From the IMG/VR virus record IMGVR_UViG_3300012359_000032, positions 1 to 40,172 of that record: a DNA stretch of 40,172 nt; one strand, 5' to 3'. The DNA is from a virus. Under the pieces are notes generated by a model. It did not search any database, was not told where the DNA came from, and saw only the letters and a program-made list of their open reading frames with translations. Below, one piece after another: positions 25,546 through 32,396 of the stretch (position 1 is the first letter of the stretch; each line of letters opens with the position of its first letter). The translations under genes were made by a program, and so were the position numbers.

Positions 25546-25952
25546 ACGCTGTCGACCTGGCCCTGCCGCGATTGAAGACCGAAGAGGGCTTTCGCGCACG
25601 TGCCTACAAGGATACCAACGGCTTCACCACCATAGGCTATGGTTTCAATGTCGATGCCGGAATTACCCCGTATGCCGCCGCCGCGCTCCTTCGAGCGCAA
25701 GCAGAGGAGCTACAACAGGCGCTCATCCGGTACCCCTGGTACGCGGCGCTCGACGCTCCCCGTCAGTCCGTGTGCCTCGATATCGCGGTGAATGAGGGAT
25801 TGGGTGGCTTGCTCAAGTTCCCTCACATGATTGCTGCGCTCGCGAAGCAGGACTGGCCGACCGCCGCGCAAGAGTGCCAAGTCCAAGATCCCAAGCTGGC
25901 GGGCCGCTATAGCGCGCTCGCGCAGATTCTACTGACAGGAGTCATTCTATGA
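25542..25952 (+). CDS. GH24 lysozyme (endolysin), T4-type muramidase
   Basis: 136 residues, the normal size for phage GH24 enzymes. The catalytic Glu-8aa-Asp-5aa-Thr set is present as E15, D24 and T30 in EEGFRARAYKDTNGFTTIGY. No N-terminal signal or anchor is visible, so release should depend on a holin. It cuts the MurNAc-GlcNAc bond of peptidoglycan at the end of infection. ATGA overlaps join it to the rod protein before and the holin after. Confidence 0.93.
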   Translation: MNAVDLALPRLKTEEGFRARAYKDTNGFTTIGYGFNVDAGITPYAAAALLRAQAEELQQALIRYPWYAALDAPRQSVCLDIAVNEGLGGLLKFPHMIAALAKQDWPTAAQECQVQDPKLAGRYSALAQILLTGVIL

Positions 25953-26380
25953 GTGCAGTAATGAATTTTCTCGGCGGCGGGATACTCAAAGAGATCAATG
26001 CCGCGATCGATCATTTCACCCTCTCGGCAGACGCCAAGGCGGCGCTGCAGACCGCAGCGGTCAATGCGCAGATCCAGCAGGCGACCCAGGAGTTGGGGTA
26101 TCAGCAGCAACTCATGGAAGCGCAGGCAAAGGTCATCACGGCGGAAGCGTCGAGCGGTAGCTGGCTTACCCAGAATTGGCGACCGATCACGATGCTGACC
26201 TTCCTAGTGCTGGTGGTAGTGAGCTGGTTTCACGGGCCGCCGCCCAACATGCCGGCCGACATGGTCATGAAACTCTTCGACATCATTCAACTGGGATTGG
26301 GCGGGTATGTCATCGGCCGCAGTGTCGAAAAGACCGTGCCGGCGATCACCCAGGCGATTGCTGCGGCGGTGAAGAAATGA
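25949..26380 (+). CDS. Holin of the 3-TM type
   Basis: 143 residues: an amphipathic, Gln/Ala-rich N-terminal half, then SWLTQNWRPITMLTFLVLVV (the diagnostic phrase of the GTA/phage 3-TM holin family), a second hydrophobic segment and LGLGGYVIGRSVEK near the end. It would form membrane lesions that free the lysozyme. It is placed right after the lysozyme, overlapping by ATGA on both sides. Confidence 0.85.
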   Translation: MSAVMNFLGGGILKEINAAIDHFTLSADAKAALQTAAVNAQIQQATQELGYQQQLMEAQAKVITAEASSGSWLTQNWRPITMLTFLVLVVVSWFHGPPPNMPADMVMKLFDIIQLGLGGYVIGRSVEKTVPAITQAIAAAVKK

Positions 26381-26628
26381 AGAATTACGCCTACAAGGCG
26401 CTGCTCTTCCTCGACATCTTCATCTGTTCGCTCCTCTTTCGCGATCCCGATGTGACAATTAGTGCCGAGACGGGCCTCGCCATGCAGCGCGCCCAGCCGC
26501 CGCTGTGGGCGGAACTGCTCAACGACTTCCTGAACCTGATCCACAAAGGCCATTGTGCGCAGGCGATTATCGATGATATCGCGCGGGCTAAAACCGCCAT
26601 CGCGTACCTGAAAACCAAACAACCATGA
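26377..26628 (+). CDS. Small protein with hydrophobic N-terminus
   Basis: 83 residues from ATG 26377 (ATGA overlap with the holin stop). A short hydrophobic stretch (ALLFLDIFICSLLF) is followed by a soluble helical part with two His/Cys residues (HKGHC). It could be a signal-anchor protein helping lysis; no lipobox is seen, so it is not an obvious outer spanin. No family name is certain. Confidence 0.65.
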   Translation: MKNYAYKALLFLDIFICSLLFRDPDVTISAETGLAMQRAQPPLWAELLNDFLNLIHKGHCAQAIIDDIARAKTAIAYLKTKQP

Positions 26629-26870
26629 CCTGGCGCGAGGCGTACAACGAGTTCGGCCGGCGCTACTGGAGCGAGTTGATGGCCGATGTCAACGCCAATG
26701 TCATCGAAATGGCGCGCGTGGCCCGCTGCCGCCGCACGCTCGTGTATCGCAAACTGCACCGCTTCGGCCTGACCTTGCCGGCATTTCGCCCCGCGAATAA
26801 TCCGGGCTTACGCTGGCCGCTCGGGCGCTTGCGGCTCGCCCGCAAACCGAAACCGCGGGGCGTGCTATGA
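26625..26870 (+). CDS. Fis-type helix-turn-helix protein
   Basis: 81 residues, very basic. Residues about 10-48 (GRRYWSELMADVNANVIEMA, then RVARCRRTLVYRKLHRFGL) match the C-terminal Fis/NtrC-type helix-turn-helix: a long helix, the N-V-x-x-A turn and the xLYRKLxxxGL recognition helix. The last 30 residues are Arg/Pro/Lys-rich. It is coupled by ATGA to the lysis genes on both sides. A transcription factor here is unusual; it may be a late regulator or a DNA-bridging protein. Confidence 0.7.
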   Translation: MTWREAYNEFGRRYWSELMADVNANVIEMARVARCRRTLVYRKLHRFGLTLPAFRPANNPGLRWPLGRLRLARKPKPRGVL

Positions 26871-26938
26871 AATATCTCTACGTCCTGTGGCTGCTCTTGA
26901 CCCGCCGACTCACGATTCACCTTCGCAAACGCCCGTAA
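26867..26938 (+). CDS. 23-residue hydrophobic micropeptide
   Basis: ATG 26867 overlaps the previous stop as ATGA and the frame ends at TAA 26938, nine bases before the next ATG. The peptide MKYLYVLWLLLTRRLTIHLR has a hydrophobic N-terminal half and a basic end, like small phage membrane peptides. It is too short for gene finders. Its overlap and composition support it, but expression is unproven. Confidence 0.4.
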   Translation: MKYLYVLWLLLTRRLTIHLRKRP

Positions 26939-26947
26939 GGAAAACCG

Positions 26948-27943
26948 ATGGATATCACTGGAACTTTGACGATTGACGGCGTGCCCGTGCCGTTCACGGG
27001 AACCGCACCCGACCCGGCGCCCACGCCGACCGCTGCGGAGGTCGCCGCCGCGATGCCGCCGGTACCCACTGCTGCGGAGGTTGCCGCCGCGTACCTCGCG
27101 CTATCGCCGCCGCCCTCACCCATAGTGCCAACCCCCGCAGCCCAAGCCGGACTCATGGTGCAGACCTTGGGCTCTCGACTCGAACTCGGCCGCACCTGGT
27201 TCGATCACAATTTCTACCGCCTCCCAGTGCCGGGGCAGTCCATCCAAAATGGCGATGGCACGATGTACCTGCCGAACGCGGGGAACGGTTACGGCATCTG
27301 CACCGCGCGGCAAGTGAACGCCAAATTGGGCACTTGGCAGGGGAGTGCCTTCAAACCGCCGTTCTACATTGAAGCTCTGATCTCCTTCGCGCCGGCGGTT
27401 GCCGCGATCGGTGTGCGCACGTGGCCGTCGTTTTGGGCGAACGACATCGAAGGGATGTCGACGGTTAACGCGGCCGCCGGGAGCGGCGATCAGTGGGTCG
27501 GGCAGGCACCGGGGTATTTGACCGCGGTCGAGCTCGATTTCCTGGAGCAGCAAACCTCGCTCGCCTACTACGGTATGGGAATGCACCACTGGTACGGCCC
27601 CCGCGGCGGCGGGCTGCAAATCCACACCGCGCAGCCGGCGTCGAATATCGCCCCATGGACGTTCGATAAACCCTTTCGAGTCGGGTTTCGGATTCTGCCC
27701 GCAACTCCGACGACTCCCGGCGAGGCGCGGTGGTATCTGCAAGGCGTACAGCAAGGGCCGGCGAAGACATGGCTGCCGTACGACGCGACACTGCTGCCGC
27801 CGCCCCAGGACGGTACCAGCGCATTCGCCGTGGCCGAAACGCGCCATTATTCGCTCATCATCAGTACGGGCGACCCGAGCCCAATGACGGTCCACGCGGT
27901 GTCGGTGTGGCAGCGCTCGACGGCGGGGAATCTGTATCAGTGA
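26948..27943 (+). CDS. Putative GH16-like (concanavalin fold) virion protein
   Basis: 331 residues. Residues 1-20 form a small strand pair, then a linker holding a duplicated PTAAEVAAA unit (27-35 and 40-48). The rest looks like a jelly-roll glycanase: WPSFWAND (159-166) and, at 195-200, ELDFLE, which fits the GH16 catalytic ExDxxE motif, followed by YYGMGMHHWYG. This could be a second sugar-degrading tail protein or a lectin. It is the last rightward gene, with AAGGAAAA before the ATG. The fold is likely, the enzyme role is inferred. Confidence 0.6.
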   Translation: MDITGTLTIDGVPVPFTGTAPDPAPTPTAAEVAAAMPPVPTAAEVAAAYLALSPPPSPIVPTPAAQAGLMVQTLGSRLELGRTWFDHNFYRLPVPGQSIQNGDGTMYLPNAGNGYGICTARQVNAKLGTWQGSAFKPPFYIEALISFAPAVAAIGVRTWPSFWANDIEGMSTVNAAAGSGDQWVGQAPGYLTAVELDFLEQQTSLAYYGMGMHHWYGPRGGGLQIHTAQPASNIAPWTFDKPFRVGFRILPATPTTPGEARWYLQGVQQGPAKTWLPYDATLLPPPQDGTSAFAVAETRHYSLIISTGDPSPMTVHAVSVWQRSTAGNLYQ

Positions 27944-27965
27944 TTTTGATACATCAAGAAATCGC
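27944..27965. terminator. Weak candidate bidirectional terminator between converging operons
   Basis: The 21-bp gap between the two converging operons is AT-rich and holds GATTTTGAT facing ATCAAGAAATC, an imperfect stem of about nine pairs with a two-base loop. The stem is weak and T-runs are short, so the call rests mainly on its position. Confidence 0.25.
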
Positions 27966-28339
27966 TATGCCAGCTTCTCGAACACCCACTCGGGCCATGC
28001 CTCGGGGACGGGCTGCTCTTGTATCAAAAGGAACTCCGCGCGCAGACGCCTCAATTCGACCTCGTAGGCGGCAATCTGCTGGCGCAAGAGAGGTACGATC
28101 ATCACTTGCCCACGGGCGATCCGCCAACCCTCGGGCGAGATCAAATCTTGATCCTTCAAACGCCAGCCGCTCCATTCGGGGCTGAAGCAACCGAGGTCGG
28201 CACCTATCAAAAGTAGCGCGCTTTTGGGCGGGCACCGTGCTCCGCGCTTCCAGCGTCGCGCCGTGGTCAAATCGACATGGCATATCCGCGCTATCTCCTT
28301 GATAGGTATGCCATACAATGGATCAGAAGGGTGTGCCAC
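27965..28339 (-). CDS. DUF3653-type helix-turn-helix protein
   Basis: 124 residues. The N-terminal helix-turn-helix (IPIKEIARICHVDLTTARRW) and the C-terminal phrase LISPEGWRIARGQVMIVPLL then RQQIAAY are those of the DUF3653 phage family, often seen in Xanthomonadales prophages. It is separated from the early operon by 85 AT-rich bases and seems to have its own leftward promoter region (TATACA/CATTAT around 28365-28380). Probably a DNA-binding regulator; its target is unknown. Palindrome GTATGCCATAC lies inside its 5' end. Confidence 0.78.
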   Translation of the reverse strand: MAHPSDPLYGIPIKEIARICHVDLTTARRWKRGARCPPKSALLLIGADLGCFSPEWSGWRLKDQDLISPEGWRIARGQVMIVPLLRQQIAAYEVELRRLRAEFLLIQEQPVPEAWPEWVFEKLA

Positions 28340-28424
28340 ATACCCATGTTACCCATTGATTTACTTCGCATAATGTATAAACAGTCGCATTGACGATGCG
28401 TATCATAAGTCTAGGACGTTTTGT

Positions 28425-28652
28425 TCACGTAGAATCTCTTAGAGAATTGATACGCTCTCGAAACTCGCGGGCAGCTGGCTCGATCTGCTCATCGAAGCGG
28501 CGAAATTTCGCGATGATGCGATTCGCGGTCGGCACCGACACGCGGAAGAAGGACGCGCACGTCTTGATCGCGAGGCCGGACTTGCGATAGCAATAGAGCT
28601 CGAACTCGTCGGCGTGCGACAAGCGAGGCGGCCGGCCCATACGATCAGCCAT
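28425..28652 (-). CDS. Small helix-turn-helix protein
   Basis: 75 residues from ATG 28652, chosen because GGAG lies six bases upstream and the start overlaps the previous gene's stop by 8 bases; the frame is open further back. MGRPPRLSHADEFELYCYRK then SGLAIKTCASFFRVSVPTAN gives a resolvase-like helix-turn-helix. It is the last gene of the leftward early operon. Likely DNA-binding, role unknown. Confidence 0.68.
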   Translation of the reverse strand: MADRMGRPPRLSHADEFELYCYRKSGLAIKTCASFFRVSVPTANRIIAKFRRFDEQIEPAAREFRERINSLRDST

Positions 28653-28803
28653 GCACATCTCCGGCATCCGTGCGCTGAGACTCGGGTTTAAGCCTCCCCT
28701 CGCTATCCCACAACCGCGAATCAAATTGGCCGTGGCACGTCGGGCAATATTCATTGGCCGCGTGTTTGCTTCCGTCCTGAAATGGCTCGTGTGGTTTAAT
28801 CAT
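28645..28803 (-). CDS. 52-residue protein with CxxC motif
   Basis: ATG 28803 overlaps the preceding gene's stop codon region, and TGA at 28645-28647 overlaps the following start. It begins MIKPHEPFQDGSKHAANEYC and contains one CPTCH knuckle, reminiscent of half a zinc ribbon. Tight packing on both sides supports it as real. Function unknown. Confidence 0.55.
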   Translation of the reverse strand: MIKPHEPFQDGSKHAANEYCPTCHGQFDSRLWDSEGRLKPESQRTDAGDVHG

Positions 28804-28933
28804 TCTTGACTCCTGCGGCATCACGGGCTTTATAAAACCATCTGAATAAATCCTGGCAGGCGCTTACCACGCCATAGGTGGCAAAAATAAATAAAAAAGT
28901 CACCGTTAACCATTCGTCGAACGTGAATTTCAT
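28796..28933 (-). CDS. 45-residue single-pass membrane protein
   Basis: ATG 28933 has GGAGAG ten bases upstream and overlaps the previous stop as ATGA. MKFTFDEWLTVTFLFIFATY begins the protein, followed by GVVSACQDLF, one membrane helix and then a basic tail. Small early membrane proteins of this type often act on the host envelope; nothing more specific can be said. Confidence 0.6.
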   Translation of the reverse strand: MKFTFDEWLTVTFLFIFATYGVVSACQDLFRWFYKARDAAGVKND

Positions 28934-29157
28934 GTTTGCTTCTCTCCGGCATCATTCGTAGAGCCTGGCGTGAAGCCAACAGCTTCCTGGTGCTCGTAAT
29001 GGCATCGCTTGCAGTAGAAAATCTCCCAATATCTGGCGGCCCGTAGTGTTGGTGTTCCTGGCTGCGCAGCGCTTACGGGCACATGCACGGGCAAACGGTG
29101 GGATGACAGCCCAAAGTCGTGCTTGCCGAAGCGATGCAGGCATTCTTCTGGTGTCAT
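28930..29157 (-). CDS. Small Cys/His protein
   Basis: 75 residues from ATG 29157 (ATGA overlap). It contains EECLHRFGKHDF and, later, YCKRCHYEHQE; the two Cys pairs could bind one zinc. Ends in a short Gly/Asn/Thr tail that overlaps the next gene. Unknown function. Confidence 0.65.
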   Translation of the reverse strand: MTPEECLHRFGKHDFGLSSHRLPVHVPVSAAQPGTPTLRAARYWEIFYCKRCHYEHQEAVGFTPGSTNDAGEKQT

Positions 29158-29402
29158 TCCGCACTCCTATCAGACTGTGATGTTCGCACCCAGCCGAATT
29201 GCTTCCAGCGGCACAGCCCGCGCTTCTCCAATCGCCTGAGGATTCTGGACGCGGCGGCGCCAGCGCCTTGTGCCTTCATAGAATGGCCGGGCCAAATGCA
29301 ATCCGCCACATAGGAGGCATAGGCACGGCCAGCGGACAGGCACTGCATGGCGCGCGCCTCAGCCACATCTAGCGTGACCCGTTGCTCAGGCTTGAGGCGC
29401 AC
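29154..29402 (-). CDS. Winged-helix-like small protein
   Basis: 82 residues from GTG 29402, ATGA overlap at its end. The C-terminal half (GAAASRILRRLEKRGLCRWK) looks like the recognition helix and wing of a MarR/winged-helix domain, preceded by a helical region with LDVAEARAMQCLSAGRAYAS. A phage transcriptional modulator is possible; this is inferred from pattern only. Confidence 0.62.
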   Translation of the reverse strand: MRLKPEQRVTLDVAEARAMQCLSAGRAYASYVADCIWPGHSMKAQGAGAAASRILRRLEKRGLCRWKQFGWVRTSQSDRSAE

Positions 29403-29580
29403 GGGTATTCCAGCTTCGAGCGGCCAGCCGTGAATTCGAGCCAGTGACTTGCGGGTTCACCATGCAGTTGTCCTCGATACAACTGATCATGCGCTTTGCC
29501 GGGCCGCCGCCATGCCACGGCTCAATATGGGGCGGCTTGCCGCAGAACGGACATGCCAGCAATTTGAGCTTAGTCTCCAT
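29386..29580 (-). CDS. Lar-like restriction-alleviation / zinc-ribbon protein
   Basis: 64 residues from ATG 29580. It follows the Lar-family pattern: LLACPFCGKPPHIEP, then a Cys pair (CIEDNC), NPQVTG, and the C-terminal AARSWNTRA. Lar-like phage proteins have been linked to weakening of type I restriction. Many members are simply annotated by similarity, so activity here is unproven. It lies in a run of small zinc proteins. Confidence 0.75.
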   Translation of the reverse strand: METKLKLLACPFCGKPPHIEPWHGGGPAKRMISCIEDNCMVNPQVTGSNSRLAARSWNTRAPQA

Positions 29581-29848
29581 GCTTAACCCCTCCGCTGTCC
29601 GTTGAGCGCGGTTCGCCATCGACGCGCATATGGTCTTCTGGCGTCTCAGGCAGCCACATCGACCCTTCTTCGGGGTAGTCAGCGCACCAGACGTAATAGC
29701 CAGGCGGCATCATCTCGCCGGGGCTGCTGAGGTCCTCGCGTTCGTCCGCGCAGTAAGAAATACAGACCTCGGTCTCGTCCTCCCCGTCGACGAAATCCAT
29801 AAGGCGCTTGATCTGGTAGCCGTTCAGTCGAATGATGTCCTCACTCAT
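29570..29848 (-). CDS. Acidic small protein, unknown function
   Basis: 92 residues from ATG 29848, with GGAGG nine bases upstream. MSEDIIRLNGYQIKRLMDFV begins the protein, followed by a strongly acidic middle (DGEDETEVCISY) and W-x-x-x-TPED near the end. The last residues (STDSGG) are encoded by a short DNA repeat that also carries the next gene's ribosome-binding site. No family recognised. Confidence 0.7.
   Translation of the reverse strand: MSEDIIRLNGYQIKRLMDFVDGEDETEVCISYCADEREDLSSPGEMMPPGYYVWCADYPEEGSMWLPETPEDHMRVDGEPRSTDSGGVKHGD
29589..29602. repeat. 14-bp gene-boundary repeat, copy 1
   Basis: CCTCCGCTGTCCGT here and again at 29857-29870. Read leftward it gives ACGGACAGCGGAGG, which encodes the TDSGG tail of one protein and supplies the ribosome-binding site of the next. 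It marks a module boundary in the early operon. Confidence 0.8.
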
Positions 29849-30176
29849 GCTCTGATCCTCCGCTGTCCGTAGATGGCTGGTGGTGCATCCACTTGCTGAC
29901 GTGGTCCAATTTGTACGCGGCCCACGAGTGCACATGGTCCTTCTTGATGTCGCCGGCATTGCAAAGCAGGATCATGGCGGCGCGCACGTCGCCCATTTCT
30001 TTCGCCAGAGCCTCGCGATTGATGATGCGGTCTGCGATAGGCAACGTCGGATCGAATGAGTTATAGCCGTGGCGCAGGATCTTGCCGACGGCGACGATGA
30101 CCTCGCCGCATTCCTCGGCCAGCAGCGCCAGCCGCTCGGCTTCGTCGGGGCTCAGATTGTTGAAGTGATCAGCCAT
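29841..30176 (-). CDS. MazG-like all-alpha NTP pyrophosphatase
   Basis: 111 residues from ATG 30176 (GAGGA upstream). The metal-binding EExxE motif is EECGE at 21-25 and the matching ExxD is EMGD at 60-63 within REALAKEMGDVRAA, the layout of all-alpha NTP pyrophosphatases. Such enzymes hydrolyse nucleoside triphosphates, and phage versions may balance the nucleotide pool or blunt host stringent signalling. Motif evidence is good; substrate unknown. Confidence 0.75.
   Translation of the reverse strand: MADHFNNLSPDEAERLALLAEECGEVIVAVGKILRHGYNSFDPTLPIADRIINREALAKEMGDVRAAMILLCNAGDIKKDHVHSWAAYKLDHVSKWMHHQPSTDSGGSEHE
29857..29870. repeat. 14-bp gene-boundary repeat, copy 2
   Basis: Second copy of CCTCCGCTGTCCGT. 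It encodes the STDSGG tail of the MazG-like protein and the ribosome-binding site of the 29848 gene. Confidence 0.8.
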
Positions 30177-30516
30177 GCTCAGTTCCTCCATCGGCAGGAA
30201 AATAATGGTGATATTTGGCGTTCGGATACGGGCTGATCAGTTTTCGAATCTCGACCGGCTTAATCTCAACTAGCCTGCCGTCCGTGAATTTCGCAACCCA
30301 TTCCCACCAAATATTGGTCTTCGTGTCGAAGTGATGGAAGTGCAGCATTCCGTGAAAACTGACGGGATCGCCGTCGAGCAGTAATTTGCCGTCCTCGGTA
30401 ATGACATATTTATCCAGGCAGCACTCGCGATCCTTGGTTTGGAAATGGCGCGTGCCGGGATCTGGGCCGACGGTTGGCAACTCCGCCCTGCATTCGATGT
30501 CGTCAAACATCCCCAT
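30169..30516 (-). CDS. Small conserved phage protein, unknown function
   Basis: 115 residues from ATG 30516; ATG 30510 is equally possible given GGAGAG at 30521-30526. It begins MGMFDDIECRAELP, a common opening of small phage proteins, followed by LLLDGDPVSFHGMLHFHHF and a C-terminal HHYFPADGG tail. Rich in His and Asp. Overlaps neighbours on both sides. No known activity. Confidence 0.7.
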   Translation of the reverse strand: MGMFDDIECRAELPTVGPDPGTRHFQTKDRECCLDKYVITEDGKLLLDGDPVSFHGMLHFHHFDTKTNIWWEWVAKFTDGRLVEIKPVEIRKLISPYPNAKYHHYFPADGGTEHG

Positions 30517-30715
30517 GCTTCTCTCCTGTGTCGATTTCGGAGTAAGTCTCGCCGATATCAAAGACCAGATCGCGGTAATTACCTAGCGTAAATAAGCCGC
30601 AACGTCTGCAAAGTTTCCCAGGTTGCTGCCGATATCGAGAGAAGCGAACATTGCCCTCGTCCTCGTGATTTATATAGGTGACATGGCTAGGCTTAAAATC
30701 ATGTTCGCAGGCCAT
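30503..30715 (-). CDS. Small zinc-knuckle protein
   Basis: 70 residues from ATG 30715 (TGATG overlap with the previous stop). It has Cys4-His6 (CEHDF) and CRRCG in the middle, together enough for one zinc site. The rest is mixed and acidic. Unknown function. Confidence 0.65.
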   Translation of the reverse strand: MACEHDFKPSHVTYINHEDEGNVRFSRYRQQPGKLCRRCGLFTLGNYRDLVFDIGETYSEIDTGEKHGDV

Positions 30716-30984
30716 CACTTCACCTCTGTTTCAGCAGGGAACGAGACTTCGTAAATCGTAGTTTTGTGGACCGGCAACAGCCTTGCGGCCTTCAGTTTTT
30801 CAGTGTCGTAAGATCCCTTATAGGTCAAGTCTGTCGGCTGGTGGCAGTACTTAGGATCGGCAATCCTGGCGTTCTCAATCGGGCCGAAGTCGTAAGCAGT
30901 GCTTTGCCCGTCCTCGTACTGAACACCCCAAAACAAGCCGCCAAATTCAGCTACCACGCCAGTTTCGTATTTCTTGTGGATCAC
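30715..30984 (-). CDS. Small beta-rich protein, unknown function
   Basis: 89 residues from ATG 30984, overlapping the previous gene by ATGA. Starts MIHKKYETGVVAEFGGLFWG and alternates beta strands with charged turns; ends in EVSFPAETEVK. No motif recognised. Confidence 0.65.
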   Translation of the reverse strand: MIHKKYETGVVAEFGGLFWGVQYEDGQSTAYDFGPIENARIADPKYCHQPTDLTYKGSYDTEKLKAARLLPVHKTTIYEVSFPAETEVK

Positions 30985-31211
30985 TTCGGTTGTCCTTTTG
31001 GTTCAGCAGTTGGGTTGATTTCCATGTGCCACAGCCAAGGCAGCTTTTTACCTGGCTGGGTATTCTTTTTGATCCGGTCTCGGCACGCGACACACCACAC
31101 GGAATTTTCAAACTGCTGAACAAACCACGTCGGGTCTAGGATGCATCCGTTGCAACCACGGCAATGCACGTGCTTGTTATGATCTAGGGCGAATTCCTCG
31201 AACGTCGTCAT
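30981..31211 (-). CDS. Zinc-ribbon small protein
   Basis: 76 residues. CRGCNGC and then WCVACRDRI give a four-Cys zinc ribbon across residues about 18-43. The start follows GGCGAGAAGCA. Likely a nucleic-acid or protein binder; role unknown. Confidence 0.68.
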   Translation of the reverse strand: MTTFEEFALDHNKHVHCRGCNGCILDPTWFVQQFENSVWCVACRDRIKKNTQPGKKLPWLWHMEINPTAEPKGQPK

Positions 31212-31236
31212 TGCTTCTCGCCTGGATTATTCGATG

Positions 31237-31569
31237 TCACATGACCTCCGTCAGCAGTCGCCAGTCTTTGAGTACGTTGCCCTCAAAGGTCACTTCGACC
31301 GGCAGGCCGACCAAATCCTGAACGGCGTAGCGGTGCGCGACTTGGAGAAGCTTGGCAAGCTTCATGGCGGCCTTCCCGGCTTCCGTTAATCGATCAGCCT
31401 CCGTCCACTTGCAATGGTCACTGCGTTCGATGCCCCAGGCACCTTCGCCCGTTGAAACGCCCCACGATTCGCCACCGAGGGACAGCCATAGACCGATCTG
31501 GCATTCCTGATAGCCACCCATCCCGAAGGTCGCGGATTTGATCTTGCCGAGTTCTTTTCGCTCAGTCAT
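31237..31569 (-). CDS. Small phage protein, unknown function
   Basis: 110 residues from ATG 31569, overlapping the previous stop by ATGA. N-terminal KIKSATFGMGGYQECQIGLW, then a helix (TEAGKAAMKLAKLLQVAHRY) and LVGLPVEVTFEGNVLKDWRL, a phrase seen in other small phage proteins. Soluble, mixed fold. Function not known. Confidence 0.72.
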   Translation of the reverse strand: MTERKELGKIKSATFGMGGYQECQIGLWLSLGGESWGVSTGEGAWGIERSDHCKWTEADRLTEAGKAAMKLAKLLQVAHRYAVQDLVGLPVEVTFEGNVLKDWRLLTEVM

Positions 31570-31730
31570 TTCGATTGCTCCGAAGCGGATGTAGAGGCGT
31601 ATTCGATGACCTCAGCCAAGTTGGCCCGCACGATATCGCCATCGTTGCAGCCCCAGAACATCAGGCAGGCTGCATAAGGGTGGTACTCGGTCGGCTCGTT
31701 GCAAGCCATGCCGCATTGTTGGCAGATCAT
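31566..31730 (-). CDS. 54-residue Cys-rich protein
   Basis: ATG 31730 to TGA 31566, ending in an ATGA overlap with the next gene. MICQQCGMACNEPTEYHPYA then ACLMFWGC gives five Cys, four at knuckle spacing, so a zinc site is likely. CAGGGG lies 8 bases before the start. Function unknown. Confidence 0.62.
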   Translation of the reverse strand: MICQQCGMACNEPTEYHPYAACLMFWGCNDGDIVRANLAEVIEYASTSASEQSK

Positions 31731-31755
31731 TTGTCAGCCCCTGAAGTAGATTGTG

Positions 31756-32085
31756 TCACGCGATCAATCTCCGCTGACGTTGCGCCTTCGAGCAGGCCTC
31801 GTTGAACCATAGGACCTCGGTGACCGGCTTGCCGCGGTCCGCCATGGCATCGCAATCCCGGCGTTGCCAGTCGGCGTACAGCCGTTCGTAGAGCGCCGAG
31901 GGGTAGCCAGATATCACCACCATGCCCTCGGCACGCGCCTGCCTCCACGCCCGATATTCCTCCGCCACCGCCCACAGCAGCCCATTCGGTGCGTAGAGCG
32001 TCGGGGTGTCGATCTCGCCCTTGCGCTCCAATAGCTCGGTGGCCTCGGCCGGGTCGGTGACGCTGATCCATGCAGACTTGTCCAT
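31756..32085 (-). CDS. Small phage protein, unknown function
   Basis: 109 residues from ATG 32085, with GGAGA upstream; a TTG 12 bases earlier is a poorer start. MDKSAWISVTDPAEATELLE begins the protein, then AVAEEYRAWRQARAEGMVVI and a C-terminal basic helix. A longer overlapping frame in this region (31727-32221) has low-complexity Gly/Arg content and is a shadow. No function recognised. Confidence 0.65.
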   Translation of the reverse strand: MDKSAWISVTDPAEATELLERKGEIDTPTLYAPNGLLWAVAEEYRAWRQARAEGMVVISGYPSALYERLYADWQRRDCDAMADRGKPVTEVLWFNEACSKAQRQRRLIA

Positions 32086-32207
32086 CGGTGTCTCCAATTA
32101 TTGGGGACACCCATTCTCTACCACGATTCGCTTGCGGCGATTTGGAAGTAGAGCATGCGAGCGAAAATCGCTTGTTTTCCAGCCTCGCCGCGCGAACTAT
32201 TTGAACT

Positions 32208-32372
32208 TCAGCGATTGACATGATTTAGCTGTTCCCGAAACTTGAGCAGGTAGATGGTCAGATCAGCCATGGGCGTGTCGTAGCCCCAGTCGCCTGGCGC
32301 GTTCAAGAACTTGAGCAGATCGTTGAGGCGCAGTTCCAACGTGGCGCGCTCATGGGGCCTCAGGTCATTCAT
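32208..32372 (-). CDS. 54-residue helical protein
   Basis: ATG 32372 has GGAG six bases upstream. MNDLRPHERATLELRLNDLL then KFLNAPGDWGYDTP is helical with two Leu-rich amphipathic stretches. It stands between the ligase-like gene and a 122-bp gap in which I see no gene. Function unknown. Confidence 0.6.
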   Translation of the reverse strand: MNDLRPHERATLELRLNDLLKFLNAPGDWGYDTPMADLTIYLLKFREQLNHVNR

Positions 32373-32396
32373 GCTTCGCTCCGTCACTCGCCTGTG

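Noticed and set aside
31727-32221. Longer leftward frame overlapping the 31756-32085 gene
   Set aside because: Gly/Arg-rich shadow; the shorter gene has a ribosome-binding site and a protein-like sequence, although the long frame happens to end in an ATGA overlap.
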